DNA of 64,000 nt. Source: Smithellaceae bacterium (GTDB lineage Bacteria; Desulfobacterota; Syntrophia; Syntrophales; Smithellaceae). Positions within the stretch are counted from its first letter, which is position 1; each line of letters starts with the position of its first letter. Below, one piece after another: positions 29,210-38,584 of this stretch. The notes below the pieces were generated by a model, which had not been told where the DNA came from, searched no databases, and saw nothing but the letters and a program-made list of their open reading frames with translations. A program made the position numbers and the translations under genes. Where the stretch lies: assembly GCA_028693285.1 (NCBI GenBank), contig JAQUVQ010000003.1, forward strand, positions 34,104 through 98,103, in the 5' to 3' direction.

Positions 29210-30661
29210 ATGTCATTCGTGTACGATTTGCTGGTGCTGGGCGATGATCTCGCTTCCCACGTGGCGGCCGCCTGCGCGAGCCGAAACGGACTCAAGACGC
29301 TCCTGGTTGCCCCCGGCGGCCTGGGCGGGCTGCAGCTCATCGGCGACTTTGTTTTCCATCTTGATCCCGCGCCGATGACCGGCCTCGCTCCCGGTCAGCC
29401 CGGCTTTTCCGTGCTTGCCGAACTGGGCGTTGAAATTCCCGAAACTCATCCGACGTCCATGAGCCCCGCGTACCAGGTGCTGCTCCCGGGCCACCGGATC
29501 GATTTCTCAAACGACTCCGAAGCGCTCCTTTCCGAACTGGCCCGGGAATTTCCGAAGCGGGAAACGGACATCCGCGATTTTTACGGCATTGCGCTTCAAG
29601 CATCTTCCGTTTTTCAGGACTGGATTGCCGAACATCCCCGGGTGCAGCCGCAAACCCTGAAGGAATACTTTTCCTATCTGAAAATCTATCCCTTCGTGCT
29701 GCAGTACAAATTTGCCGCCGCCAGGTTTGACAAAATGCTCTCCCGGGACGCGGCGCTGGAAAAAGTATGGGAAGCGCAGCAGGCGCTGCTTTCGCAAAAT
29801 ACGGACGATTTGTTTTCCTTTGCCTCCGCTTTTCAATACAGCGCGCCGCTGCGAGGCGTCGCCTGTTTTCCGCAGGGGAAGCAGTTTTTGTTCAACGAAA
29901 TGATCCGGACGCTGGAATCCCAGGGCGGTCTGTACCTGAGCGGGCATGCCGTCAAGTCCCTCGACCGGGGCAAAACAATCACGCTGGAGATGGAAGCTCC
30001 AGACAAATCCACATCCCGGGTTGCCGGCCGTTATTTGATCGTCAGCACGAAATCGGAGGCATTGCCCCTCATCACGCAAAAACGCGGCCACGCCTTTTTT
30101 TGGGACAAGTTCCGCAAGGCGGGCATTGCCGGCTATCCATTTACCCTTTTTCTGGGCGTTGCCCAGAAGTTCCTGCCCGAACAGATGGCCCGTCACATGG
30201 CCGTCGTCGCGGACGTCCATAGGGATCTTCACGACCGAAACCTGATTCTTCTGGAAACCGGCATGCCCGAAAAAGGAAAACCCCTGCCGCAGGCAAAGAA
30301 TTTCATGACCGCCACGGTTTACCTGCCGGCCGATGATGCCGCCTGGGCTCCGGAGGCCCTGCGGCGGGAAGCCGAATCCATCCTGGAAAGGCTCGATCAG
30401 TTTTTCCCTTTCTTGAAAGACGGCATCGAGATGTACGACCTTGACAAGTCCATCGAACTTTCGTTGAAGTACCGTAAAGTATTCTCTCCGAAATACAGGG
30501 TGCGCAACGCTTTTTTTACGTCTTTTTCGGCCAAGAACGACCGGACGAGATGGAGCAATGTCTTTTTGACCGGGACGTCGCTGCTCGCGGACGCCGGTTT
30601 TGAAGCGGAGATCCTTTCCGGCAGAAACGCCGTTTCGAGGGTCCTGCAGAAAGGGAAATAA
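29210..30661 (+). CDS. CrtI/amine-oxidase-like flavoprotein fold with degenerate dinucleotide motif
   Basis: N-terminal LLVLGDDLASHVAAACASRNGLKTLLVAPGG resembles a Rossmann beta-alpha-beta without GXGXXG; C-terminal LTGTSLLADAGFEAEILSGRNAVSRV resembles the CrtI C-terminal FAD motif. ATG at 29210. Confidence 0.6.
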   Translation: MSFVYDLLVLGDDLASHVAAACASRNGLKTLLVAPGGLGGLQLIGDFVFHLDPAPMTGLAPGQPGFSVLAELGVEIPETHPTSMSPAYQVLLPGHRIDFSNDSEALLSELAREFPKRETDIRDFYGIALQASSVFQDWIAEHPRVQPQTLKEYFSYLKIYPFVLQYKFAAARFDKMLSRDAALEKVWEAQQALLSQNTDDLFSFASAFQYSAPLRGVACFPQGKQFLFNEMIRTLESQGGLYLSGHAVKSLDRGKTITLEMEAPDKSTSRVAGRYLIVSTKSEALPLITQKRGHAFFWDKFRKAGIAGYPFTLFLGVAQKFLPEQMARHMAVVADVHRDLHDRNLILLETGMPEKGKPLPQAKNFMTATVYLPADDAAWAPEALRREAESILERLDQFFPFLKDGIEMYDLDKSIELSLKYRKVFSPKYRVRNAFFTSFSAKNDRTRWSNVFLTGTSLLADAGFEAEILSGRNAVSRVLQKGK

Positions 30662-30665
30662 TCGT

Positions 30666-31964
30666 ATGCAAGACGACTTCGCCATTTCCGTTCTGGGCGT
30701 CTGCGCCATCGATTCGCCGCTTGCCATCAACGGATTTGTTTCGGACGATGACCGGATCCTGTTCAACACCCGCCTGAAAGATTGCGACGCGCTGATGGTT
30801 TCAACCGGAAAGCCTTTGTCTCTGGAGCCGGCGGGCCCCCGAAGAAAAATATTTTTTGATCCCGCCGGGACGAAAGCGGCCATCGTCACGTGCGGCGGCC
30901 TCTGCCCGGGCATCAATGACGTGATCCGCTCGGTGACGATGACGCTGTTTTACCGTTACGGCGTAAAAAACGTTCTGGGAATCAAATACGGACTGCGCGG
31001 ACTGAACCCGGAATACGGCAAAATACCCATCCAGCTCACACCCGACTTCGTCAAGGACATCACGCATATCGGCGGCAGCATCCTGTCCTCGTCCCGCGGT
31101 CCTCAGGATGTGAAGGTGATGGTGGACTACCTGGAGCTTTTGAAAATCGACATTCTTTTTTGCGTGGGCGGCGACGGCACCATGCGCGCCGCGGAAAAAA
31201 TCACGGAGGAGATCCATGCCCGGAAAGATCCCATCGCCGTTATCGGCATCCCCAAAACCATCGACAACGATTTGAACCTGATTGAGAAATCCTTCGGATT
31301 CGACACCGCCATCGCCAAAACCGTCGAAGCGGTCGGAAGCGCGCATGTCGAGGCCAAGGGCGCCTACAACGGCATCGGCCTGGTGAAAATCATGGGACGC
31401 CTGTCCGGCTACATCACGGCCACGACCGCGCTGGCCCAGGGAGACGCCAACTTTGTTCTGATTCCCGAAGTGCCGTTTGACCTGGAGGGAGAAAAGGGGT
31501 TTCTGAAAGCGCTGGAAAACCGAATGAAGGCAAGCGGACACGCCGTGATTCTGGTGGCGGAAGGCGCCGGGCAGGAATTGATGCAGCAGGATGAAAAGAA
31601 AAGAGAAACGGATGCCTCCGGCAATGTCCGTCTGCAGGACATCGGCCTGTTTTTGAAAAGTGCCATTGAAACGCATTTCCGCGAAGCGCATGTGGAAATC
31701 AATCTGAAATATATTGAACCCAGCTATATGATCCGCTCCGTCCCGGCCAACGCTTCGGACAGCCTTTACTGCAGCTCTCTGGGGCAGTATTCCGTGCACG
31801 CCGCCATGGCGGGGAAAACCGGCCTGCTGGTGGCGCTGCGCAGGGATGAATATGTTCATCTGCCCCTTTCCGCGGCGATATCCGGCAGGCAGATCGACCC
31901 GGACGGAAATCTCTGGTTTCGTGTGCTGGAATCAACCGGGCAGCCCGCACAGATGAAAAATTAG
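30666..31964 (+). CDS. pfkA: 6-phosphofructokinase
   Basis: VTCGGLCPGINDVIRS, VGGDGTMRAAEKI, GIPKTIDNDLNLIEKSFGFDTA; ATG at 30666. Confidence 0.92.
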   Translation: MQDDFAISVLGVCAIDSPLAINGFVSDDDRILFNTRLKDCDALMVSTGKPLSLEPAGPRRKIFFDPAGTKAAIVTCGGLCPGINDVIRSVTMTLFYRYGVKNVLGIKYGLRGLNPEYGKIPIQLTPDFVKDITHIGGSILSSSRGPQDVKVMVDYLELLKIDILFCVGGDGTMRAAEKITEEIHARKDPIAVIGIPKTIDNDLNLIEKSFGFDTAIAKTVEAVGSAHVEAKGAYNGIGLVKIMGRLSGYITATTALAQGDANFVLIPEVPFDLEGEKGFLKALENRMKASGHAVILVAEGAGQELMQQDEKKRETDASGNVRLQDIGLFLKSAIETHFREAHVEINLKYIEPSYMIRSVPANASDSLYCSSLGQYSVHAAMAGKTGLLVALRRDEYVHLPLSAAISGRQIDPDGNLWFRVLESTGQPAQMKN

Positions 31965-32058
31965 GTAAATAGACTGAAGACTGAAGGCCGAAGGCTGAAG
32001 GCGGTGAGGAATAATCAGGTGAATAGACTGAAGGCCGAAGGCTGAAGGTGGTCAGGAA
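31964..32058 (+). repeat. Two-copy degenerate tandem repeat built from ~7-nt CTGAAGG/CCGAAGG-like units
   Basis: GGTAAATAGACTGAAGACTGAAGGCCGAAGGCTGAAGGCGGTGAGGAA followed by GGTGAATAGACTGAAGGCCGAAGGCTGAAGGTGGTCAGGAA; copy 2 lacks one 7-nt unit. Confidence 0.85.
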
Positions 32059-32127
32059 GAAAAAAATGCTTGCAAAATAAACCATTCTGGCTTAGTAACC
32101 ACGCACTTTTTTAAAAGGAGTCTCGTC

Positions 32128-32325
32128 ATGTCTCGGATTTGTGAAGTATGCGGAAAGAAACCGGCCATCGGCAACAACGTCAGCCACGCCAACAACAAGA
32201 CCCGCGTGATCTGGCGTCCGAATTTGCAGAAATTGCGCTGCGTGGATGAAAAAACGGGAGCCGTGAAGCGGGTAAAAGTCTGCACGCGCTGCATCCGCTC
32301 CGGTTTTGTGAAAAAAGCAAGCTAA
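32128..32325 (+). CDS. rpmB: 50S ribosomal protein L28 (zinc-binding C+ form)
   Basis: [37 protein letters not shown]...[10 protein letters not shown]; two CXXC pairs. Confidence 0.96.
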   Translation: MSRICEVCGKKPAIGNNVSHANNKTRVIWRPNLQKLRCVDEKTGAVKRVKVCTRCIRSGFVKKAS

Positions 32326-33110
32326 CGCGTCGGAAGCCAGCCGCAGCTTCGAATGGTCGAAGCGGTTTCCTGAAGAAAGTCGTCGTTTTCAATGGAATCC
32401 AGGGCGTCCTGAAACAGAGCTGCAATGGCTTCGGCAAACATCTCATTGTTGTTCCGAAGGCCGAACTTGTCCGTAAAAAGGCGAATCCGGCCTTCGATAT
32501 TCATGATCCTTCTCAGCCTTTCCCCGGTAATGTACGACACCGCAATTTTCAGCACCTCCCGGCTTTGTTCGAAATCGATGCCGTAAAGCCATGAAATATC
32601 AGAGCAAAATTCCTTTTCCCTCCGGTCAAATGTAAAATGAATGGCCTCTTCCAGAAGGTCGATGGAACCGTTTTTGTCGATTTGCGGCCCAATGATCAGG
32701 TCATAGATCATTTCAATAATTAAATGAGAACGGTAAGCGGCCTCGCTGTAGGAGATGTCCTTGCCGATGATGGCATGCAGCTCCATGATGGAGCGGACAA
32801 GATTCCGCCCCTTGAGATAGGTATAGCCCGAGGAGTCCGGATCGAAACCTTCCTTGCAGGTCATCGAGATGCTGCCGTAATGCGCCAGATCATCAACCAG
32901 CAGATGAAACATGATGTAGGCCGTTCGCAGATGGTCGGGCGGCGCCTCGATGAAACGCGGAATGGAATGAGTCTGCCGGGGGTTGATATCGGGATGAATC
33001 GTCAATAAATCCGGGGCGATATTATAAATGTAAATATCCGGATCCATATTTTGAATTCCGGAGGCGCTCATCATTTGCTGCAATAAACAGGTATGGGTTA
33101 ACATCAGCAT
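32322..33110 (-). CDS. Uncharacterised protein with zinc-dependent phospholipase C-like His/Asp pattern
   Basis: 262 aa; [45 protein letters not shown] are spaced like metal ligands of the Zn-dependent PLC-like fold. Family assignment tentative. Confidence 0.6.
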   Translation of the reverse strand: MLMLTHTCLLQQMMSASGIQNMDPDIYIYNIAPDLLTIHPDINPRQTHSIPRFIEAPPDHLRTAYIMFHLLVDDLAHYGSISMTCKEGFDPDSSGYTYLKGRNLVRSIMELHAIIGKDISYSEAAYRSHLIIEMIYDLIIGPQIDKNGSIDLLEEAIHFTFDRREKEFCSDISWLYGIDFEQSREVLKIAVSYITGERLRRIMNIEGRIRLFTDKFGLRNNNEMFAEAIAALFQDALDSIENDDFLQETASTIRSCGWLPTR

Positions 33111-33200
33111 GGGGGTGCCCTATTGTCTCGAAATTTACAGCAAAACGATTAGCATTTATTGTTTTAAAGATCAAGAACGCCTGCCAAGACCAATGAAGAC

Positions 33201-33228
33201 TTGACATATGAACGATCACTGATATGAT
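33201..33228 (+). promoter_or_regulatory. Putative sigma70-type promoter for recJ
   Basis: TTGACA (33201-33206), 16-nt spacer, TATGAT (33223-33228); recJ start 33262. Confidence 0.65.
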
Positions 33229-33261
33229 TGCGATGAAAAATAAAACGTTAAAGAAGAACAC

Positions 33262-35001
33262 ATGAATGAACGGGGACAACTGCCGGTAACGCAATGGAAA
33301 ATCAAGGATTCCGGCCCTAAAACGATAGAAGAATCGCTGGTCAGAGAATTCGGCTTCCACCCGATTATTTCCCAGATGATCCTGAAACGGCGCGTCGGGA
33401 GCTTGGAAGACGCGCACCGCTATCTGCATCCTTCCCTCAACGACCTCCACAGCCCGTTTCTGATGCAGGATATGAAAAAAGGGGTGGCCAGGCTGCTGAA
33501 GGCGATTTACGACGGCGAAGAGATCGTCATTTACGGCGACTACGACGCGGACGGAATCACCTCCGTCGTCATTTTGTACAAATTTATGAAACAGCTCACC
33601 GCCCGCGTCTCCTATTACATTCCGGACCGTGTCCAGGAAGGCTATGGACTGAAGATTCCGGTCATCGACCGGTTCAAACAAAAGAATGTGAAGCTGATTG
33701 TTACAGTGGATTGCGGCATCTCCGATATCGAGCAGATTGCCTACGCCAAATCCGTGGGCATCGATACGATCGTCCTGGACCACCATGAAATCGCCGATCA
33801 GCTTCCTCCTGCCGTCGCCTGCATCAATCCCAACCGTTCCGACTGTTCCTTTCCCTTCAAACATCTGGCCGGCGTGGGCATCGCCTTCAATTTCCTGATC
33901 GCGCTTCGCGGAACGCTGCGCAGGGAAGGCTTTTGGAAAAACGACGATTATCCCAACCTGAAAGAATTTCTCGACGTCGTTGCTCTGGGAACCATCGGCG
34001 ACATCGCGCCGCTTCTGGATGAAAACCGAATCTTCGCCAGAATCGGCCTGGATCTCATCACGGAAGGCAGACGCCCCGGAATCAAAGCGCTTAAGGAAGT
34101 CAGCGGCATCGACGGACAGCTCGTTGATTCCTTCAAGGCTTCCTTCTGCCTGATTCCCCGGATCAACGCGGCGGGAAGGATCGCCTCGCCGCTCGATGCC
34201 GTCGAACTGCTGCTGGCGGAAACGATGGAGGAGGCACGGCCGCTCGCGGAGAAGCTGGATTTGCACAACCGCCGGCGCCAGGCCATGGAAAAAGACATCC
34301 TGAACGACATCCTGGAAAAGCTCGGCGCCAAACCCGACCTGGAAAACATCAGCGCCCTGGTCTTTTCCTCCGAAAAGTGGCATCCCGGCGTCGTGGGCAT
34401 CGTGGCATCGCGTCTGGTGGATCTCTTCAGCCGTCCGACCTTCGTCATCAGCCTGAAGGACGGCGTGGGCAAAGGCTCCGGCCGCAGCGTCTCCGATTTC
34501 AACATCCACAAGGGCCTGCAGCAGTGCGCGCCGCTGCTTCTGTCCTACGGCGGCCACTACCGGGCGGCCGGCATTTCCATCAAGGAAGACGACATCGACG
34601 AATTCGCCTGCCTGCTGGATGAAATCATCCGCAACACGGTGCAGTCCTCGGAAATGGTTTCGCAGACCCTGATCGACGCCGAATGCCGCCTGCAGGACAT
34701 CAGCCTCGATCTGATCCGGCAGATGTCAATGCTCGCGCCTTTCGGCTGCGAGAATCCCGAACCGGTCCTCTGCTCGAGAAACATCAAGGCTTCATCTCCC
34801 GTCATTGTCGGCAACAACCATCTCAAAATGCGCGTGGTTGACGACGGCGCGTCCCACAGCGCCATCTGGTTCGGCATGGGCAAATATCTAGGCGTGATCA
34901 ACCAGGCCAGCTTCGACGTGGTCTTCTCTCCTCAGATCAACTACTGGAACGGCTCATCCGACGTTCAATTGAAAATCAGGGACGCGGCCATCGTCGCCTG
35001 A
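33262..35001 (+). CDS. recJ: Single-stranded-DNA-specific exonuclease RecJ
   Basis: VIYGDYDADGITSVVILYKFM, VDCGISDIEQI, DHHEI, SYGGHYRAAGISI. Confidence 0.97.
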   Translation: MNERGQLPVTQWKIKDSGPKTIEESLVREFGFHPIISQMILKRRVGSLEDAHRYLHPSLNDLHSPFLMQDMKKGVARLLKAIYDGEEIVIYGDYDADGITSVVILYKFMKQLTARVSYYIPDRVQEGYGLKIPVIDRFKQKNVKLIVTVDCGISDIEQIAYAKSVGIDTIVLDHHEIADQLPPAVACINPNRSDCSFPFKHLAGVGIAFNFLIALRGTLRREGFWKNDDYPNLKEFLDVVALGTIGDIAPLLDENRIFARIGLDLITEGRRPGIKALKEVSGIDGQLVDSFKASFCLIPRINAAGRIASPLDAVELLLAETMEEARPLAEKLDLHNRRRQAMEKDILNDILEKLGAKPDLENISALVFSSEKWHPGVVGIVASRLVDLFSRPTFVISLKDGVGKGSGRSVSDFNIHKGLQQCAPLLLSYGGHYRAAGISIKEDDIDEFACLLDEIIRNTVQSSEMVSQTLIDAECRLQDISLDLIRQMSMLAPFGCENPEPVLCSRNIKASSPVIVGNNHLKMRVVDDGASHSAIWFGMGKYLGVINQASFDVVFSPQINYWNGSSDVQLKIRDAAIVA

Positions 35002-35010
35002 GGAGTCGCC

Positions 35011-35388
35011 ATGAATGATGCGACCAGGGCCGCCCTGTTCAGCTTTCTCCTCATTCCGGGCGGAGGCCAGATCTATCTGAAGCGATATGCGAGAGGAATG
35101 GCTTTTCTGATTCCGGCGGCGGCCGCAACGCTTACCCTGGCCTGGATGATTTTTCAGGTTGTTCTCATGATCGTCCGGGATGCGGCATCGGAAGGCGCAG
35201 GCACGACCCGCATTCTCCGAAACGCGGAGAATGCACTCCGGACAATCGATTTGAACCTTGCCCTGGGTCTGCTGATTTTGATTTTGTTTTTGTGGATCTC
35301 CTCGACGATTGACGCGTATCGCCTCGGCAAAAAGACAGAGCCCCCTACCACGTCCGGGAATCGACGATCACCTTCTGATCCGTTTTGA
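35011..35388 (+). CDS. Small membrane protein (TM2/DUF5683-like arrangement)
   Basis: 125 aa; LIPGGGQIYLKRYARGMAFLIPAAA plus further TM segments; 9 nt downstream of recJ. Confidence 0.65.
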   Translation: MNDATRAALFSFLLIPGGGQIYLKRYARGMAFLIPAAAATLTLAWMIFQVVLMIVRDAASEGAGTTRILRNAENALRTIDLNLALGLLILILFLWISSTIDAYRLGKKTEPPTTSGNRRSPSDPF

Positions 35389-36598
35389 TTCCGCCTTTTT
35401 CCACAACCTCCAGAACGTCGATTCGGACCGAGCACAATTCCTTAAATATTTTTTTGAAGTTATTTTTCCAGCTGTCGGTATTTACTTGAGAATTTATTTT
35501 CTCGATGCGCAGCGTCAAAACGTCTTCATGGCCTTTGCGGCTGACCACGGCCTGCAGGGGAAGGCCTTCGAATTTGGCGGAAAGGAGCTTCATCTGGCTG
35601 GGAGCAATGAACAGCCCCCGGACCTTTACGGCATCGCCTACCCTGCCCGCGATTCCCGCCAGTCGGAAAGAGGTTCTTCCGCAGGAGCATTTTTTGGTGA
35701 CGAGCCGGGATAAATCGCCCGTTCCGAAGCGCAGCAGAAAGAAAAGATCATTGAGGCGCGTTACGACCACCTCGCCCAGTTCGCCCGGCGCGACATTCTT
35801 TCCCGTTGCCGGATCGACGATTTCCACAATCGTTTCCTCACAGATATGCCAGCCGGATTTGGCGGGGCATTCGTAGGCCACGTCGCCCACTTCGGTGGCG
35901 CCGTACATCTGAAAGGTTCTGATTCCGTATTCCTTTTCAAATCTCTGCCGCAGCGAAGGCAGGAGCGGCTCGGCGGCGAAGCAGGCCTTCTTTACGCGAA
36001 AATCCTTTTTGAAATCATAGCCCATCTCTTTGGACTGATCGATAATGGACATAAGGAAGCTTGGCGTGCCCACGTAGGCGGTCACTTTCAGGTCGCGGAT
36101 GAGCTGAACCTGAATCTGCGAGGAGGACGTGCCGGAAGGAACCACCGTGGCGCCGACTTTCCGCAGGCCGTTGTGAAACGTGAGGCCCGCCGCCACCAGA
36201 TGATAGGAAAACGCATTGAGCGCGATGTCCCTGGAACCGATGCCGGCCGCAAAGAAAGCGCGCGCCCAGAGAAAATCGTTTTCCGATAAATGGGGTTCGT
36301 AAACCGGCCCGGGAGAAGTGAAAATACGGTCGACGGCGATGGTTGAATTTTCCAGGCCCGCGTAGGGCGGCTTGCGCATTTCCATCTCCACCAGCTTTTC
36401 CCGCGAGGTGACGGGCAGCGCTTCCAGGTCTTCCCGGGTTTTTATCCGGGCGGGATTGATTTTGTTCGCGTCCAGCATTCGGCGAAGCGCAGGTGACTTC
36501 TGATAGCCCAGCCTCACCATGCGCGACAATCTCCGATCCTGCCAGGCTTTTCTCTTTTCCGGACTCCACGCTTCTTTTTCATCGTATAACCGCTTCAT
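35345..36598 (-). CDS. paaK: Phenylacetate-CoA ligase family (PaaK-like) AMP-forming enzyme
   Basis: 417 aa; LEALPVTSREKLVEMEM, FQMYGATEVGDVAYEC, RFGTGDLSRL, VRGLFIAPSQM. Confidence 0.9.
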   Translation of the reverse strand: MKRLYDEKEAWSPEKRKAWQDRRLSRMVRLGYQKSPALRRMLDANKINPARIKTREDLEALPVTSREKLVEMEMRKPPYAGLENSTIAVDRIFTSPGPVYEPHLSENDFLWARAFFAAGIGSRDIALNAFSYHLVAAGLTFHNGLRKVGATVVPSGTSSSQIQVQLIRDLKVTAYVGTPSFLMSIIDQSKEMGYDFKKDFRVKKACFAAEPLLPSLRQRFEKEYGIRTFQMYGATEVGDVAYECPAKSGWHICEETIVEIVDPATGKNVAPGELGEVVVTRLNDLFFLLRFGTGDLSRLVTKKCSCGRTSFRLAGIAGRVGDAVKVRGLFIAPSQMKLLSAKFEGLPLQAVVSRKGHEDVLTLRIEKINSQVNTDSWKNNFKKIFKELCSVRIDVLEVVEKGGIKTDQKVIVDSRTW

Positions 36599-36612
36599 AG
36601 TCCCTTCTCCTT

Positions 36613-37413
36613 TTACAGCCAGCGTTTGCGGCGGCGGTAGGATTTGACGTCTTTGTAGGATTTGGCGATGCCGGAAGCGGCCATTCCCAGGTAAAATTCC
36701 TTGACGTCCGGGTTGTCGGCAAGCTCTCGGGCCGTGCCCTCCATGACGATTTTGCCGTTTTCCATGACGTAGCCGTAATGCGCTACCTGCAGCGCCATAT
36801 GGGCGTTCTGCTCCACCAGCACAATCGTTGTGCCGTGCTCTTCATTGATCTTTCGAATGATGCGGAAAATTTCCTGCACTACCAGCGGCGCGAGCCCCAG
36901 CGAAGGCTCGTCCAGCATCAAAAGCTGCGGATGCGCCATCAGCGCCCGGCCGATGACCAGCATCTGCAGTTCGCCGCCGCTGCAGTAGCCGGCCAGCGCC
37001 TTCTTTCTTTTCACCAGCGCCGGAAAGTAGGAATAAACCATTTCCAGGTCTTCCTTGTAGGGCTTGCCCGGCCGGGTGGCCGTTCCGACGCGCAGATTTT
37101 CTTCAATCGTCAGATATTTAAAAGGCTGGCGGCCTTCCAGCACCTGAATGATGCCCTGCCGGGTAATAAACTCCGGCGCCTGATTCTGAATATTCACACC
37201 GTTGAAGATGATGCTGCCGTCGGTAACCTCCCCGTTTTCAGGCTTCAAAAGGCCGGAAATCGCCTTGAGGGTTGTGGTCTTACCCGCGCCGTTGCTGCCG
37301 AGAAGCGATACGATATGCCCGTTAGCAACCGAAAGCGACACGCCTTTGAGCACCTGAATCACGTCGGAATAAACGACGGAAATATTGTTCAACTGCAGAA
37401 GAATTTCGCCCAT
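36613..37413 (-). CDS. livF: Branched-chain amino acid-type ABC transporter ATP-binding protein LivF
   Basis: LLGSNGAGKTTTLKAISGLL, CSGGELQMLVIGRALM, LLMLDEPSLGLAPLV. Confidence 0.94.
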   Translation of the reverse strand: MGEILLQLNNISVVYSDVIQVLKGVSLSVANGHIVSLLGSNGAGKTTTLKAISGLLKPENGEVTDGSIIFNGVNIQNQAPEFITRQGIIQVLEGRQPFKYLTIEENLRVGTATRPGKPYKEDLEMVYSYFPALVKRKKALAGYCSGGELQMLVIGRALMAHPQLLMLDEPSLGLAPLVVQEIFRIIRKINEEHGTTIVLVEQNAHMALQVAHYGYVMENGKIVMEGTARELADNPDVKEFYLGMAASGIAKSYKDVKSYRRRKRWL

Positions 37414-37498
37414 ACCATCAACCTGACCCCGTTATGCGGGATAAGTGCGTTAACGAAATTATTTTCTGCAAAAAACTCAGAAAATAATTTCTAACTTA

Positions 37499-38584
37499 CT
37501 AATACGAAAACGGCCAGAGCCGGAAGCTGGAGCGCACGATGCGCCACAGCTCCGCCAGCCCCTTCGGCTCCAGTAAAATAAACAGCACAATCGCCAGTCC
37601 GAAAACAAATTCTCGAAGCGGCGCCATGTTCAGCCCCAGTCCGGCAATCCAGCCGACGTTCATCAGGGCGCCCGTCGCGAAGCGCAGCAGTTCGTTGAGC
37701 ACCGTGATGAAGGTTGCGCCGAAAATCGCGCCGGGAATGTTGCCCATGCCGCCGATGATGACCATGGCGATGAATTCCACGGACAGCGCGAGATTGAAGG
37801 GCTCCGTCGTGATGCTGACCATGTAGTAGGCCCAGAGGGAGCCGGCGAAGCCCGCGTAAAACGAACTGATCGCAAACGACAGAAGCTTGTAGCGGAAAAT
37901 AGGAATGCCCATGCCCTCCGCCGCGCGGTCGTTGTCCCGAATGGCGACAAACGCGCGCCCGTATTTGCTGCGCATGATGTTGACCGCAAACCAGGTCATG
38001 CACACCAGGCAGGCGAAAATCAGAAAGAAAAAGGCCTTGTCTCCGGAAATGTTGACGCCCAGAACCTGCGGCTCCGGCAGCGTGATCCCCATCGTCCCCT
38101 TGGTCAGGCTTTCCCACTGGATCAGGACATATTCGATGATGAACTGGCCGGCCAGCGTGGCGATCGTCAGGTACAGCCCCTTGAGGCGGCCCGAAGGAAT
38201 TCCGAAAATCATGCCGACCATGGCGGTGATCAGCCCGGCGGCGGGAATGCAGACGAAGAACGGCAGATTCAGGCGCGTGGCCAGAATTGCTCCCGCGTAG
38301 GCGCCCACGCCGAAAAACGCGCCATGCCCCAGCGAGATCTGTCCGGTGTAGCCGATGAGAATGTTGAGGCCGATGGCGGCAATCGCCATGATCCCGATGC
38401 TGTTCAGAATGTACAGCAGATAACGGTCCAGCATCAACGGCGCGAGGCAAAACAGCAGAAGCAGGAAGACAATGAGGCTGACCCGGCCGAACCAGGTGTC
38501 GAAAATCGCCAGCTCCTCGGCGTAGGTTTCGCGGAAATTCCCGCAGGGATGAAAAGACGGCTTCTTCATATTACACTCTTTCAA
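37499..38584 (-). CDS. livM: Branched-chain amino acid-type ABC transporter permease LivM
   Basis: NILIGYTGQISLGHGAFFGVGAYAGA, GRAFVAIRDNDRAAEGMGI. Confidence 0.95.
   Translation of the reverse strand: MKECNMKKPSFHPCGNFRETYAEELAIFDTWFGRVSLIVFLLLLFCLAPLMLDRYLLYILNSIGIMAIAAIGLNILIGYTGQISLGHGAFFGVGAYAGAILATRLNLPFFVCIPAAGLITAMVGMIFGIPSGRLKGLYLTIATLAGQFIIEYVLIQWESLTKGTMGITLPEPQVLGVNISGDKAFFFLIFACLVCMTWFAVNIMRSKYGRAFVAIRDNDRAAEGMGIPIFRYKLLSFAISSFYAGFAGSLWAYYMVSITTEPFNLALSVEFIAMVIIGGMGNIPGAIFGATFITVLNELLRFATGALMNVGWIAGLGLNMAPLREFVFGLAIVLFILLEPKGLAELWRIVRSSFRLWPFSY

Noticed and set aside
31964-32058. CRISPR-like array
   Set aside because: Only two adjacent degenerate copies without spacers; unit structure is a short tandem repeat and no cas genes are present.
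33022-34557. 511-aa minus-strand ORF opposite recJ
   Set aside because: Antisense of recJ and crosses its promoter; no domain signal.
37491-38450. 319-aa minus-strand ORF overlapping livM
   Set aside because: Out-of-frame on the same strand as livM, with Arg/His/Gly-rich shadow sequence; livM frame has family motifs.
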